NCBI GenBank assembly: GCA_026874595.1
Contig: CM049311.1
Coordinates: 10,695,676 to 10,759,675, forward strand
Source: Sipunculus nudus
Lineage: Eukaryota; Annelida; Sipuncula; Golfingiida; Sipunculidae
Length of the DNA stretch: 64,000 nucleotides
Reading direction: 5' to 3'
The notes under the pieces were generated by a model that was given only the letters and a program-made list of their open reading frames with translations, made no database searches and had not been told where the DNA came from. The position numbers and the translations under genes are program-made. Of the stretch, positions 1-12,942 are shown piece by piece; the first letter of the stretch is position 1; each line of letters begins with the position of its first letter.

Positions 1-384
1 ACTATTTGAATAAAGAGCAGGATACGCGATTTCTGTTACAAAGGGTGACGGGTTGTTCAGGCATGGTCCATCAATAAGTCATCGTTACATGCTAAATCAA
101 AACGACTTGAATACTTTCAACGTATACTAGTATCAAGGGGCCGACCATTTGATAGCCAAGGGGTTGGGATATATAATTTGCTCTATACAAATTATTTGTA
201 GGAACTCTGAAACTCAGTAACTTATGAAAGACCTTATATTGTTTATTTTGTCTAAATTTGTTTAACAGGTAATATAGAACTTATACTATAATTTATAAAT
301 GGAAGCGTGAACAACATATATCATATGTCAATGAGGTTATATTATAAAATACATACCGTTCACCTTCGTAGATGTAGTGCCTTA

Positions 385-2380
385 TTCACAAAGGATTCAT
401 TTTCGTGATAAAAATCTCCTTGAAAACCTGGAATTGGGTCTCTGTTACTCATAATCTTTGAGTTATGGGGCTCAGAAGTATCCCCCCCCCAAGAATAATG
501 GAAATTTGATACAAAAGCTCAAGTATCTGAACAACTTATGCATTGATCACCAGGATTTTTTTTGCATGGATATTAATCAAGGAGTGTTTCATCAGTTTCT
601 GCAGACTGGTAGCGCCACCTGTATTATTTTCAATTTTTAAACGATTTTCCTCTCTATTTTTGAGACCTTAAAAGATGCGTTCAAATGTTAACAGGGCACA
701 AATTGTAAAAACTGGACCTGGAATCTTCTATTTTGACAAGCAGGGAGGCCCATGAAAAGTCCCTTTGGAAACCTAAATTTGGTCTACCAAAAACCTTTGA
801 GCTTCGAAATACCCCAAAGAAAAATGGAAAATTTGATACAAAGCTCAAGTATCTGAACAACTAATGCATTTATCACCATGATTCTTTGCATGAATATTGA
901 TCAAGGAGTGTTTCATCAGTTTCTGCAGACTGGTGGCGCCACTTGTAGTTTAAAATTTTTTTACGATTTTTTTTCTCTATTTTTGAGACCTTTAAAGATG
1001 CGATCATCTGTTACCAGGGAAAAAATTCAGAATGACTGTACCTCGAGTCATCTATCTTGACATGCAGGGAGGCCCATGAACAGTCCCCTTGGAAACCTGA
1101 AATTAGGTCTCTGTCACCTATATTGTCCGACTCTTACTCCGAGCTCAGAAGTACCCCTAAGAATAACCAAAATTGTGATACAAAAGCTCTAGTATCTGTA
1201 CAACTACTGCATTGATTGCCATGATTCTTTGCATGCATATTCATCATGGAGTGTTTCATCAGTTCCTGTCCTGCAGACTGGTGGCGCCACCTGAACTTTT
1301 TCGAATTTTTACGCATTTTTATCTTTATTTTTGAGACCTTCAAAGATGTTGCTGTCTGTTAACAGGGCAAAAATCGTAACCATTGGACCTGGAATCTTCT
1401 CACTTGCCATCCCGGGAGGTCCATAAAAAATCTTCACGGAAACCTAAAATTAAGTCTCTGTTACCCAATATTTTAGCTATGGGTCTCATTGGAACACCCC
1501 CAGAATAATTGAAAGTTTGACACAAAAGGTCCAGTATCTGAACAACCAATGCTTTGATCACCATGATTCTTTGCATGCATATTAATCAAGGAGTGTTTGA
1601 TCAGTTCCTGCTGCCTGTTGGCGCCACCTAGATTTTTTTTCGAATTTGAACATTTTTTCTCTATTTATGAGACCTTTAAAGATGCAGTCGTCCGTTAACA
1701 GGGCGCAAATGTAACCGTTGGTCCCAGAATCTTCTAATTTGACATCAAGGGAGGTCCGTGAAAAATATCCTTTGAAACCTAAAATTAGGTGTCTGTTACC
1801 CATATTCCCTGAGTAATGGGGCTTATAAGCACCCCCTAGCATAATTGAAAATTGATACCAAAGGAAGGCATTCATAACCATTGGACCTAGAATCCTCTGA
1901 CTTAAAATCCAGGGAGTTCCATGAAAATTCTCCTTGGAAACGTGAAATTAGGTCTCTGTTACCCATATTCTCTGAGCTATTGGGCTTATAAGCACCCCCA
2001 CAATAATTGAAAATTTGACACCAAAGTAGGGCACAAATCATAACCATTCGACCGTGAATCTTCTAACATGAAATCCTGAGAGTTCATCAAAAGTTATCCC
2101 AAGAAATCTGAAACTGGGTCACTTTGACCCATATTATAAAAGTATTTGGGCATGTTTTAGCACCCAGAAATAATGCAAAATACGCACAAATTGCCAGATT
2201 CCTCAGGAATGGCTGGTTGGATTGTCATCAATTTGGTGTGCTTATGGGTCTTGATGAACTTAAGCTAATATGCATGAACGATGATGCCACCTACATTATC
2301 TTAATTAGTTGCCTGTGCAAGGACATATTGTCAACAAGTCATTCGGCTGAGCGTCATGGCCCACTTGTTAAATCCACTTG
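385..2380 (+). repeat. Array of ~325-350-bp diverged units (dispersed family, copy 1)
   Basis: Recurring blocks include CAAGTATCTGAACAAC (near 520, 845, 1190, 1535), GATTCTTTGCATG, and a GGTGGCGCCACC palindrome at 608, 932, 1280 and 1617. A GGTCTCTGTTACCCATATT block recurs as well. The end reads GGCTGAGCGTCATGGCCCAC at 2345, close to the end of the copy at 62.8 kb. The unit appears to be a dimer of ~165-bp subunits. No coding potential is seen. Confidence 0.85.
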
Positions 2381-2399
2381 TAAGTAACCGGTCATAATT

Positions 2400-5300
2400 T
2401 TGAATTAGTAAATTTTAAATATTCCGTTCTGTGTTAAAGTTAATGTTCATATGGATGTATTATATGTAGAAAGTGACTGATGAGTGAAAAGTTAAAAACC
2501 TGCATAGGTTCTGTACCGTGTACACTGATTGTATTATTTGTTAAAATAAAGTTTAATAAATTAAAATTTTTGTCTTTTTTATTATATACAAATGTTTATA
2601 ATATATAATCGATATCGGGATATGGGTCTATGTCAAGTTGATATTATTGATCGGTTATTGGGCCTGACTCATATTAAGAGGTGACCCTGGAGATTATATA
2701 TAAATGTATTGCGGATCACAATGTATTCCTCTGTACTGTAATTATTCCGTTAACCCTTCACTGATCCACAACCTACAGGCACTTATTTTCTTGGTTTTCA
2801 GAAAATTGTTATAATTATAACATGTTAACCACAACGCGCCCACTCAAATATATTAATTGAAATATTATATAATGTTTAAATAAATATCGAATCACCAATG
2901 GTTCTGAAGCAATACTGCATGAAATGCAGACAAAAAGAACATTCCTATATGATGTAGCCTTATATTAATACATTATTGTTAAATAAAGGATATTGCAATC
3001 AAACAAAGTTTCCCCTTTATGTTCAGAAACAAGCAATATTTCATCCAAAGTATGGGTTTCTTCCAAAGAAACTGATACCATAACCCTGGCACTGGTATAT
3101 GTCACTGTACCATTTACAGATTGTACTGACCTACCTAATCACGTATTTTATTTGCGCATCATTGATCTTTAATTGCCGTACCTGTTTGAACAGGTTAAAA
3201 ATAAGAAATCGATCATAAATGATTCGTACATTGACTCTCTTCAGTTTATTGCAGCCTCGGCAACCCGTTTTGTGTATCTTTACGGCTTATAGTTTGTGGA
3301 CACGGCATTGATTGTTACTCCCTTTATCGTACTTAGGTAGCTAAGAGATAGCTTTTTGAAGGCATCATATATTATACACTGAAAGTGTATTGATTTTAGT
3401 GTGGTGGTTTGATATATGTGCGTTTCAAGATATTACATGTCCAAAGCATCCGCTGTTAGTGGGCAGGAGCTTTATAGAGCTGCTGTTGGAAAAGAGGGTC
3501 AAACTTATTCTTGTTGCTCAATGCATCTTCCCGTAATCATCGATCAATTCAAGCGCAGGATCCATCTAACAGAATTAGGCTGGAATGTTTTATAAAAATG
3601 GGCAGAGAATCGATCAATAAGTATTGCCTGACAGTTTGACCATCTGAGCTGGACAGTGCACTTAACATTTCTGTGTGTTAGGATTAAGACTTTGGTCATT
3701 GGTTTTAGAGCGAACTTTGCGATCACAGGTCCAAGACCGCTCACCATAACTATAGGCTTTCCAAACCACCTCACTTTTTACAAACACAATAAAGGTAGGC
3801 AATGATAACAAAAATGACACCTGCAGCTTTTTGCAAACAACGACTGTAAAAAGGCTTATAAAACCTGGACGGACAGCGCTTGGACGGAATCGAGAAGCAC
3901 ATACTTAAGTTTCAAGTTAATTACTTGTATCGCTGCCTGATATTTCGATTTTTTATAGAATGTATTAATTTTCTCAATATTCAATATACACACAAATAAT
4001 TAATTTTAAAGCAATAATATCAGGTTTGTGCAGCAATACAGCGTTTCACACACACATACAGATGCACACGTTTTTTCCTGTTACTGACTACCAAAAATCT
4101 TTCATGTATTATACCAATTAATTTATGTTTACATGCGACAAATAACTGTGTGAAATGATGGGCAATGTTAAAATAAAGTCCAGTTTATGCATATTTTATT
4201 CTTATGTGGCATACCTTAAAGACGACACTGCAGCTAGAAATGTCATATTTTGGGAGTACCCCCCCCCCCCCCCCCGATTAATTCTAAGCATCTCTCTTGC
4301 CGTGTTATACGCCATATAACTATCTTTTTAAGACAAATTAGGACACGCATTTATCAACTTGATTATCAGCCAGATCAGACACTCCGAAAATAGATTTTAT
4401 AGAGGTCATACCTTTGTATGTTTTTTATTATTATAAAAGGTGACAAGGTTTTCATTGTACGCATTGAAATCCTCAGAAAAGGTGTGTTCGGAATAATACA
4501 TGTTTCACAAAGTGGAGGTATTGAGCATGACATGAGGGTTGTAATACACATCTCTGGAGGCGGCTTAGGATAACAATACAGTTGACAGATTACCATGGCA
4601 CTTAAACAATATTGACAAACGCGAAAATGGTAACAACATACACAAAGATGGAAGGTACCATGTTGAAAACTCATTCATCTTTTGTCAAATGTATAGTATA
4701 GGCATTGATATCAAATTAATTACATTATGCTTTAAAGGTCTTCAACAAAAGACATTATTCAGACCATACGTAACAAAGTATACCGGCATGTCTTTGAAGG
4801 TTTCATTGTATGTAAATAAAGGCGGTCTGTCCGGGTGTAATACCAATACACAGGTGTGCGATATCTTGTGTATATATGTTCAGAACAATTGTTAGGCCAA
4901 TATTGCTATCTGAAAAGTAGAGGTAAAATCACCACAGCTGGATTTTACAGACGGACAACCTTGATATTAGCGGGGATTTAGGATTAAAGGTGTGCGGTAT
5001 ATTGAATCAAATGCCCTACGTGAGTCAATACAAAGGTATTATCAAAGATCACTGAGCTGTATCCCAGAAGCAATTTGCTACTTGTAAATTGGGACAAAAG
5101 CTGAAATGCCCGGGTACAGACAGTGTAATAATAACATACCATCTGTCTGACCCTACAGTATAATACCTGATATATGACTGAATGAAATATTACTTGGGTG
5201 TTACCTGACAAGTGGCCCTGGCAATCTTTCAACTAAAAACGTTTATATCGTCTAGACGTTGAATATAAAAGCTATATTTGCGAACATGAAGGGCATTATG

Positions 5301-5949
5301 CGACAACTCTGTCTCTTATACAGAATTCTGTAGACACCTAATATGGCAGAATTCATAATGTTGCTCATCAGTGTTAAATATTAATGAAATTAGGAGCCCT
5401 AGGGAAAGTTCGGTTCATTCCCACATGGACCAAATTCCGGACTCCCGATCGAGAGTATGCTGGTATGAATACATATGGCTGTATGTATGGAAACCGTCTT
5501 TGTGTCGAAGCCTTGGTCATCACTACTCGTATTTGCATCTGCCCATATGTTGACTAGAAATCTGCATTCTGAGGAATGCAAACCTCCCCCATGTGTATGC
5601 ATTCACTTATTCGGCCCACTTTCCCAGGTGCATTCGGTATACATTTTCAGGACCTTTCACTGCATAAGTGACTGCTATTTTTTTATATATTCCTTGATGT
5701 CATTCATGATTCCGGGCCATGAGCCGGATCTTAACCAAAATCTTACCGGTTCTTTCTCGGAATACCCTGACAATTTTATGAGATTCCGTGTTTGATTGCC
5801 TGAGATATGTTGTAAAAAATCATACACACCCAAACACGCACACGGACACACACTATCAGGGATGAACCAATACCCACTTTGTGGAGTCAATAAACCAAGA
5901 CTACCAAGGAAGCATTACACAGGGCGAAAAAAACATGGGATAATTGCAA
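2400..5949. other. Intergenic, no supported gene
   Basis: AT-rich sequence with only short open frames that show no motif or splice logic. A poly-C tract at 4261 is the only clear landmark. Confidence 0.6.
4261..4276 (+). repeat. Poly-C tract
   Basis: A run of about 15 C in otherwise AT-rich sequence. Similar G or C runs occur at 15590-15604, 25632-25646, 63021-63030 and 63417-63430. Confidence 0.9.
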
Positions 5950-6474
5950 AGTGTAAGTAATAATAATAATTTATTTTATAAATAATTTATTTTATAAAGC
6001 GTAAAATCCTTGATGATACATGCTCTAAAACCCTATTACATAACTAGAAAACAATCAGCAATCATTTAACATACTATTGTGAGAATATGAAATTAAAGTC
6101 CAGTTGACTAATATATTACATTCAGAAGCTTACAGTATTAAATAAGACATATAAAAGTCAATAGTTCAATTATCTATTAAAACTTCCATAATTCCACTCA
6201 AATGTTCAAACATTTCAATATCAATAGTATAAAATATCGTACAAAATGACTAGGCATACAAATATTCCATGAACAAATATGTTTTTAATTTACTTTTAAA
6301 TTCTGAGAGATTGGTGGCTTCTCTTAGAGTATCTGGTAGATCATTCCACAGTTTCGGGCCAACAACACTGAATGCCCGATTTTGTACACAGGACGATTTG
6401 GTAAAAGGCACGACCAGTAAGTTTTTAGCTGCTGACCGAAGGCTTCTTAATGGAGTATAACTGTGAATAAGCTC

Positions 6475-8370
6475 TTACAGGTAAAAAGGAGCTAAATTAT
6501 TTATTGCCTTATACACAAGAATTAACATTTTGAATTTTACCATTTGCACAATGGGCAGCCAATACAGAGAATACAAAATTGGAGTAATATGATCTGATTT
6601 TGAAGCACCCGTTATAATCCTCGCCGCAGCATTCTGTATACTTTGCAGTCGAGTTGTTAATGATGAGGGAGTTCCACACAAGAGTGCATTGCAGTAATCT
6701 AATTTAGAAGTAATAAAAAAATGAACTATTTGCTCCAAAGACTCATTGTTCACAAACTTTCTTATTTTACTGATATTACGAATATGTATATATAAAGCCT
6801 TGCAGACTGCCATTACATGGGCTTCCATAGATGAATGTGAATAAAAAATAACCCCAATATTTCTTACTCTCGATGATGGTGTAATTTGATGAGAGCCAAT
6901 GAGAAGTGTGGGTTAACCAATTTCTGTTAACAAATGTTTATGTGCAATTAATATTGCTTCTGTTTTTTCATCATTCATTTTCAATTGATGCTGGCTCATC
7001 CACTTTTGTACAGTTGAAACACACAATTCCATCTGGTAAATGATACTGTCAAGTTTACTAGATTTGAATGCTACATATAACTGTGTATCATCTGCATAAA
7101 AATGATTGTTGATCGATTTTTGACGAAGAAGGGAACCAAGGGATGATGTATATATTGTAAATAAAATAGGTCCAAGGACTGAGCCTTGTGGTATCCCACA
7201 ATTTAATTGTTTTGCTCTTGAGTTTTTGCTCTTTATCTTCACAAATTGGGGAATGATTTCTCAGATATGACGAAAACCATTTCAAAACAGTGTCTGTAAA
7301 TCCAAGTTGCTGCAGTATTCTTATCATACAATCATGATCAATTGTATTAAAGCGGCAGAGAGATCTAACAGGATTAACAAAACTGCCTTATTTTGACCAA
7401 GGGCGCAGAGTATATCATTCTGAATACGTACTAAGGCTGTCTCTATACTGTGCCCTTTCCTGTATGCAGATTGATATGGTTCTAACAAGTCATTATATTC
7501 CAAATAACTGCAAATCTGTAAAGCCACCACTTTTCCCAGAACCTTTCATACAAATGGCAAATTTGACATAGGTCGATAGTTCTTCAGAATTTCTGGATCT
7601 AAATTACGTTTCTTGATCAGAGGATTTACTAATGCTACCTTGTAATCCTTTCGAAATTTCCCACTAGCTAACGACTTGATAATGATTGCACTTACCAATG
7701 GACAAAGCAAGCGAGTTACCTTCTTAAAAAGATCAGTAGGCAATGGGTCTAAGTCGCAGCTTTTACAAGCAATGGTTGATATAATTTTGGCACCATGAGC
7801 TTCTGGCACGCACTGAAACTCACTTAGTATGGAATTCTTAAATGGTAGCTCAACCTCAACCGTGGTACTATTAGAGTCAAAATTAATTGAGGTCCTTATA
7901 ACGGTAATTTTGTCAACAAAATATTCACTGAATCTCTCAGTTAATTCTACTACCGGAATTTCAGAAGGAAGGTTGTCATTGGGTACACCGAGCAATGAGT
8001 TCACAATCTTAAATAATTTCTTAGAGTCCCCTTTGTGTCCATTTATGGTAGTTGTGTAGTAGTTTGACCTTGAATTTTCAATCAATTTGTTTACTTTAGT
8101 CCGCTTATCCATATAGATTTCTCTGTGAACAGTGAGATGGTTTTTTCTCCAAAGTCTATCGGCCTGTCTTCTGTGCTGTTTGGCTTTACGAATAACTGTG
8201 TTGTACCAGGGTGACTCTGGTAATATGGTAATAGTCCTGGTCTTACTTGGAACAAGTCTATCTATGATTTCCTTGAGTTCAGTATTATATAGGTTCACCA
8301 AAGCATCTAATGTTAAGTCTTCAATGGGTTTGGATACCAAGGAGGAGGATAAAATTGCCTCTGTCAACAT
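6475..8370 (-). pseudogene. Reverse transcriptase and C-terminal region of the CR1/L2-group LINE, several breaks
   Basis: Pieces at 8370-7546, 7530-7324, 7327-7088, 7242-6913 and 6828-6475 together carry the RT motifs: [46 protein letters not shown] and YADDTQLY (codons at about 7098-7087). The C-terminal piece has the clade motifs LDYCNALLCG, QNAAARIITG and LYWLPI. An in-frame stop separates the first two pieces, and two frameshifts follow within RT near 7330 and 7240. No intact enzyme can be made from it. Confidence 0.85.
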
Positions 8371-8434
8371 AGATTAAGTGATAGACTTTATCTTCCTGTA
8401 ACCTCATGTTTAGGGAGTTGAGGTTTAGAGAGAC

Positions 8435-9301
8435 TTAGCTGTGCCAGAACAGGATAGGATAATGGTCTGGGAAACCATGATCAGCAGCACAAACCGACCG
8501 TATGATGGGATCTTGGGTCCGAGTAAGAACTAGATCAAGTGTATTGCCATTACGGTGTGTAATATCATTCACCTGTTGTTTCAAGCCAAAGCTATGAATT
8601 AGACGCAAAAAGTCAACAGCAGCTTTATCATCTGATTTGTTGACATGAAAGTTGAAATCCCCGCATATGAGTTGGAGCCCAGGGGCAGTCACAATATATT
8701 CCAAATACTCTGAGAACTCCGTGAAGAACTGTTTCAAAGAAGTATTGTTAACTCTTGATATTGGTGGCCTGTACACCACTGCCAGTCTCAGTGTCTGCAC
8801 AGAGGTAACAAGACATTCAAGGACTTCAAATGATTCAAAAGTAGAGTTTGTTTTGATATGTTTCACATTAAGGCTGGTTTTGTGTATCACTGCCACTCCA
8901 CCGCCCCTTCTTTTCCTTGGAATATGTTTGATTGTAAAACCATTTGGTAACAGAGAGTTAATAATGAAATTGTCACTGGATGTACCAGACAACCAGGTTT
9001 CATTCAGTGCAAATAAGTCCAGTTTTTGGTCAATAATGAAACCATTTAAGGCTGTCATCTTGTTGCATACAGACCATGGGTTTAATAAACACATATGTAA
9101 TTTTCCTGTTGACTTCTTACTAGTGACTGCAGTTTCATGGCATTTGTTGATTTCATTTACATTTTTCAAATTATCATGATTTACACCATTTGGATAACAA
9201 TATCTTCTTTGATAGAAAGAAGATGAACTTACTATGACAGGATTTCTCCTTTTATTAATGCCCTTGCTTCCCCTTTTGGTTGGTTCAATAGCCCAATACA
9301 C
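8435..9301 (-). pseudogene. Endonuclease domain of the CR1/L2-group LINE
   Basis: An open frame of 288 codons carries the APE-type endonuclease motifs in order: LNPWSVCNKM, ALNETWL, RRGGGVAVI, AVVYRPP, CGDFNFHVN, GNTLDLVLTR and DHYPILF. The frame ends at 8435 where the family would continue into the linker; the coding sense moves to another frame downstream, so this is a frameshifted remnant. Three open frames on the opposite strand (8652-9179, 8132-8377, 7829-8059) are shadows. Confidence 0.85.
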
Positions 9302-10022
9302 TAGGTCAAGTGTCTTGAGTGTGTTGTACCCTGTTCATTGTTCCTTTCACCACTTGCCTCAAAGCCAGAAGTTGACCTCTGCTGAATAATCCATGGTGCA
9401 ATCACTCAGGTGTGACCAAAAGTGGCGATTAAGGAACGATAAGAATTCCAAATTTACAGGGGTTGTCCTATAGCATATTTCAGTTTGACCAGCCAGTACG
9501 CTTCCTAGTCTGCTTATGCAAATACTGTGCAAATATTATAATTGTCACTGTCCTGTAGACTCACCAGAAAATTAAAATAACATGAGCTGATGGGAGGTGC
9601 AACACTGTTGGGTGCTGACCTTTGACCTATGCTGTCCATACAGGTTATGGTGTTAAACATTAAACAAAGGTGACAAAACTGGTCATATTATATATAAACA
9701 TAACGAAATCTGTATATGTGTAAATTTTATGGATAATTCAAAGCAATAAGAGCAATGCTTAATCCTTGTTAATATTATACATTGTTGTTATAATATAGCT
9801 CCTTTATATTACATTCACGTTTATATTTAAAATCAGATGAACACAGATATTAAAAAAAGTCATTGTTTAAGAATTTTATTATTGAATATGACGAGCAATA
9901 AACCCAATATTTTTCTGTTGTGTCCAATGAAAAAGGAACAGTAAAAACGTGAAATATATAATAATAGTCATCATGTTAAGGTAGTCCCGTTTGAAGGTCT
10001 CTCTCTCTACACAAACACACAC

Positions 10023-10024
<2 letters not shown>

Positions 10025-10077
<53 letters not shown>
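10025..10077. repeat. (TA)n microsatellite
   Basis: About 26 TA dinucleotides, next to a short CA run. Confidence 0.95.
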
Positions 10078-10080
<3 letters not shown>

Positions 10081-10239
10081 CACTTGTAGTGACTGGTGAA
10101 AAGCAAAATGAAGGGAATGTTCTTTGTAAGTATCTATATCCGTCCATCTTCGTAACAGGAATACTCTAAATAAGGAAAACCAACAAAGAAAATCAGTCTA
10201 AAAAAATCTCTGAAATATACAAATTTTTCAATTTTGCCA

Positions 10240-10920
10240 GTGTACATACGCTCCCGAGGCAGCGAAAATCTTGCGCTTCTAAAGAAGCAACTGATTTTCA
10301 CGCTGCCAACTTTGACCGTTTATGATATATTTAGACACCAGATGGCGGTTCGTTGTCCGCTGAAATAAACGTGATGTGACAAGCAGCCAATCAGATGCCA
10401 ATAAACAAACACTCGAAAGGCATCCTGGCTCCGCCTATTGCTGCGCTTCAAGCGCCACTTGATGAAATTCCGGTCGAATTTAAATTACTCCCTCTGCATT
10501 CTTGCATCGTCGACCGATTCGATAATGACATTACGACTGTGTTAGCGTAGCCATGTATCTGTGTCTGCAGAACTGAAACAAGCCGGCAAGGTGTGCACGC
10601 AGCCTTTGTTGTTACATTTCGTTTGAATTACAGCTCATCGGCCGAGCATCCTTTGTGCCCAAGGCCCTAAGCAAACCACGTCAGGGGCAATTCTCTCTGA
10701 GCCTGTGGCCTGTTCAGACGGTTACGCGGGGCGATGAGCTGTCACTCAAATGGAAATAAACATGATTGGCTCCGTGTATTCCTCGCTTGGCTTTGTCTTC
10801 CAGCACAAGGTCTCATCTGATTGGACAAAAATACAGTGCTCCCCTCTGGTGTAGCAATTCAGGATACGAGGTCATAACAAACAGCGCCTTACGATATAGG
10901 TAGTAGCGCTGTGTAAAGAG
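10240..10920. promoter_or_regulatory. GC-richer island with four CCAAT boxes, possible promoter
   Basis: The stretch has more CpG than its surroundings. CCAAT occurs at 10387-10391 and 10398-10402 on the plus strand, and as ATTGG at 10765-10769 and 10820-10824. A CTCF-like ACACCAGATGGCGG lies at 10335-10348. No supported gene starts beside it; the nearest downstream gene faces the other way. Confidence 0.35.
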
Positions 10921-11249
10921 CGTACAGTGTACAGTATCCAGTTTTTAAATCTTGCAAGCCTACACACACTCTACAATATGTTTGTAAAAACATATCCACT
11001 CTTCCTTTTATCTCTACTCTTCCCGATCTCTCAATCCTTCACACTACAAAGAGTAAAAAAAGTTAAAGCTATGTATAAAGAATATGGTCGTTTTGTTTTA
11101 AGGAGAAAACTACATAATTTTAGTTACATCTCTCTCTCCCTCTGTCACACACACTCGCATTCACATACACATACACACATACACTCGTCAACACGCGCAG
11201 ACACACAGTCTCACAAAAACAAAAACAAACTGTCTCGAGATAAATGATT

Positions 11250-12720
11250 TTGCAAAGCATGGCTAACGGAAAGGTTATCTATGCCTCCTAACGAAATAGA
11301 ATTGAATCAACATCGATCTCACGTAACCTAACGGAATTAACCACGCAGACCGAGTTCTTTTCGTGATCTCCCCGCCCGTATATTGCGTCCCTAAAGCCAC
11401 ACACAGCTCGTTACGGGGCTTTTCGCGAGTATCCCGACTGACTCTTATCTGATAAATATCACAATACTGAAGTGTCAGCAATAGGTGTTGCGTAATAACT
11501 CTCACGATCATTGTTAACAGCTCAGATAATTATTTTATCTCCTACTTCAGAATAAGGCTGATTACGAATACGGTAAATACAACGTGAACACTGGATGTAT
11601 GCCAAGCGATCACTTGAAAGGGCCCCCCCCCCTCCGTTTGCAAGTGAGAGATAATGGAGAATCGGCAGTGGATGGTACGACATTTCGATTAAATATACCG
11701 AAGAATTACAAGAAGACATTAATCAGGGTACATTTATTCGGGCTACATTAAATATATTAAAAATGAGTAATTCCAGCTTGATGTACAATATCCCCTGCAA
11801 ATTTGTGACCTAAGAATAATTCTGTGCCCAAATTTCATCTTTTGAATTTCAGCCACTAAGGAGATCTAGCGTAAAAGAAAAAAAGAAACGAAGAAAGAAA
11901 AAAAAGAAAGAAAAAAAAACCAACAAAAACAATAAGGTTCAAGTACAAACATGTTTTTACTTTAACATTTTACAATATGAATATAAAAATAAACTCATCA
12001 ACCAATATATAAACCTCCCCGTCCTACAGGAAAATATATTTTTCCACAATGGAATGCCATGCATTCAGGTTTGCAGTCTTGCAGTTATATCAACTGGAGT
12101 AAAAAAACCGTGAGTTGATTACATCATGAAACAAAGTCCTTGCTTTTCAGGAAATCAGTGCAGTTATATTTTCGGAATTCTGAATAATCACTGTCTTAAA
12201 GAAAGAAAGAAAGAATCACTCTAAACATTGAGCTTGACAAAAGAAACAAGGACACAAGTCAATTTTTGTATAATTCATAACATGTTGCAATTAAGTATTG
12301 TTAAATTAACATGCATGAATAGAATATAAATTCGACACAACAGAAAGTCATTAAAAATAAATTGCAGTTTTAAAATTCCCTGTATTTCCCATGTTCGTTC
12401 ATATTACATTGTTACATGATCGCACATCGTTTTATAAAATAATTAGATAAATCAAAGATAAATAAATAATAAAGGCCATATGCACAGATAAAATCTACGA
12501 CCTTTTAAGAACATTATAAGAATAAATTATTTGTCCAACATCAAAACATATATGTTAAAACTAGTTATTACTTACTTGAAAATTTAAAAAAAATCCACTT
12601 GTCAAAATAAATTCAAATGTGGCACCGATAATTCTGGCGGTACTTTTGCGGTACTGAAGTTAGAGAGATCAAGTAGGCCCTATTGGTCCAAATAGAATGT
12701 CTAATCTTAGTCTTGTTTTC
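11250..12720. other. Intergenic, no supported gene
   Basis: AT-rich, with a purine-rich A/G tract at about 11878-11920 and a (GAAA)n run near 12200. Short frames only. Confidence 0.55.
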
Positions 12721-12942
12721 ACGGCTACATTTATTCATGATCTTGAGCGCCTAACCAATAAGCCCCAAAGTATGTTATGTACCTACAGAAAATGTGTCGT
12801 TCCTTTGTACCAGTTACCACATATGTACAGTTAATATACATGTTATTAAGCCCGCGAAAATAGAAACGCACCAGGATATAACAATAAAATCGACGAAGCA
12901 GATAAGTATGTTCATAAAACATAAAATATGGAAAATATCTGT

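Larger units (their letters stand above)
5950..9301 (-). mobile_element. CR1/L2-group non-LTR retrotransposon, decayed copy
   Basis: A minus-strand LINE with an apurinic endonuclease region (9301-8435), a linker and reverse transcriptase (8370-6913) and the C-terminal segment (6828-6475). The 3' tail near 5957-5990 is AT-rich, with ATT repeats in gene sense, as in this clade. Frames change between the endonuclease and RT parts and again within RT, and at least one stop interrupts RT, so the copy is dead. The 5' limit is unclear; sequence up to about 9650 may still belong to it. Confidence 0.85.

Noticed and set aside
7829-9179. Plus-strand frames at 7829-8059, 8132-8377 and 8652-9179
   Set aside because: They are antisense shadows of the decayed CR1/L2-group LINE; the minus strand carries the recognisable motifs.
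9879-10106. Frame with a long alternating Tyr-Ile run
   Set aside because: Translation of a (TA)n microsatellite; the same applies to frames at 21171-21470, 32297-32485 and 45001-45264.
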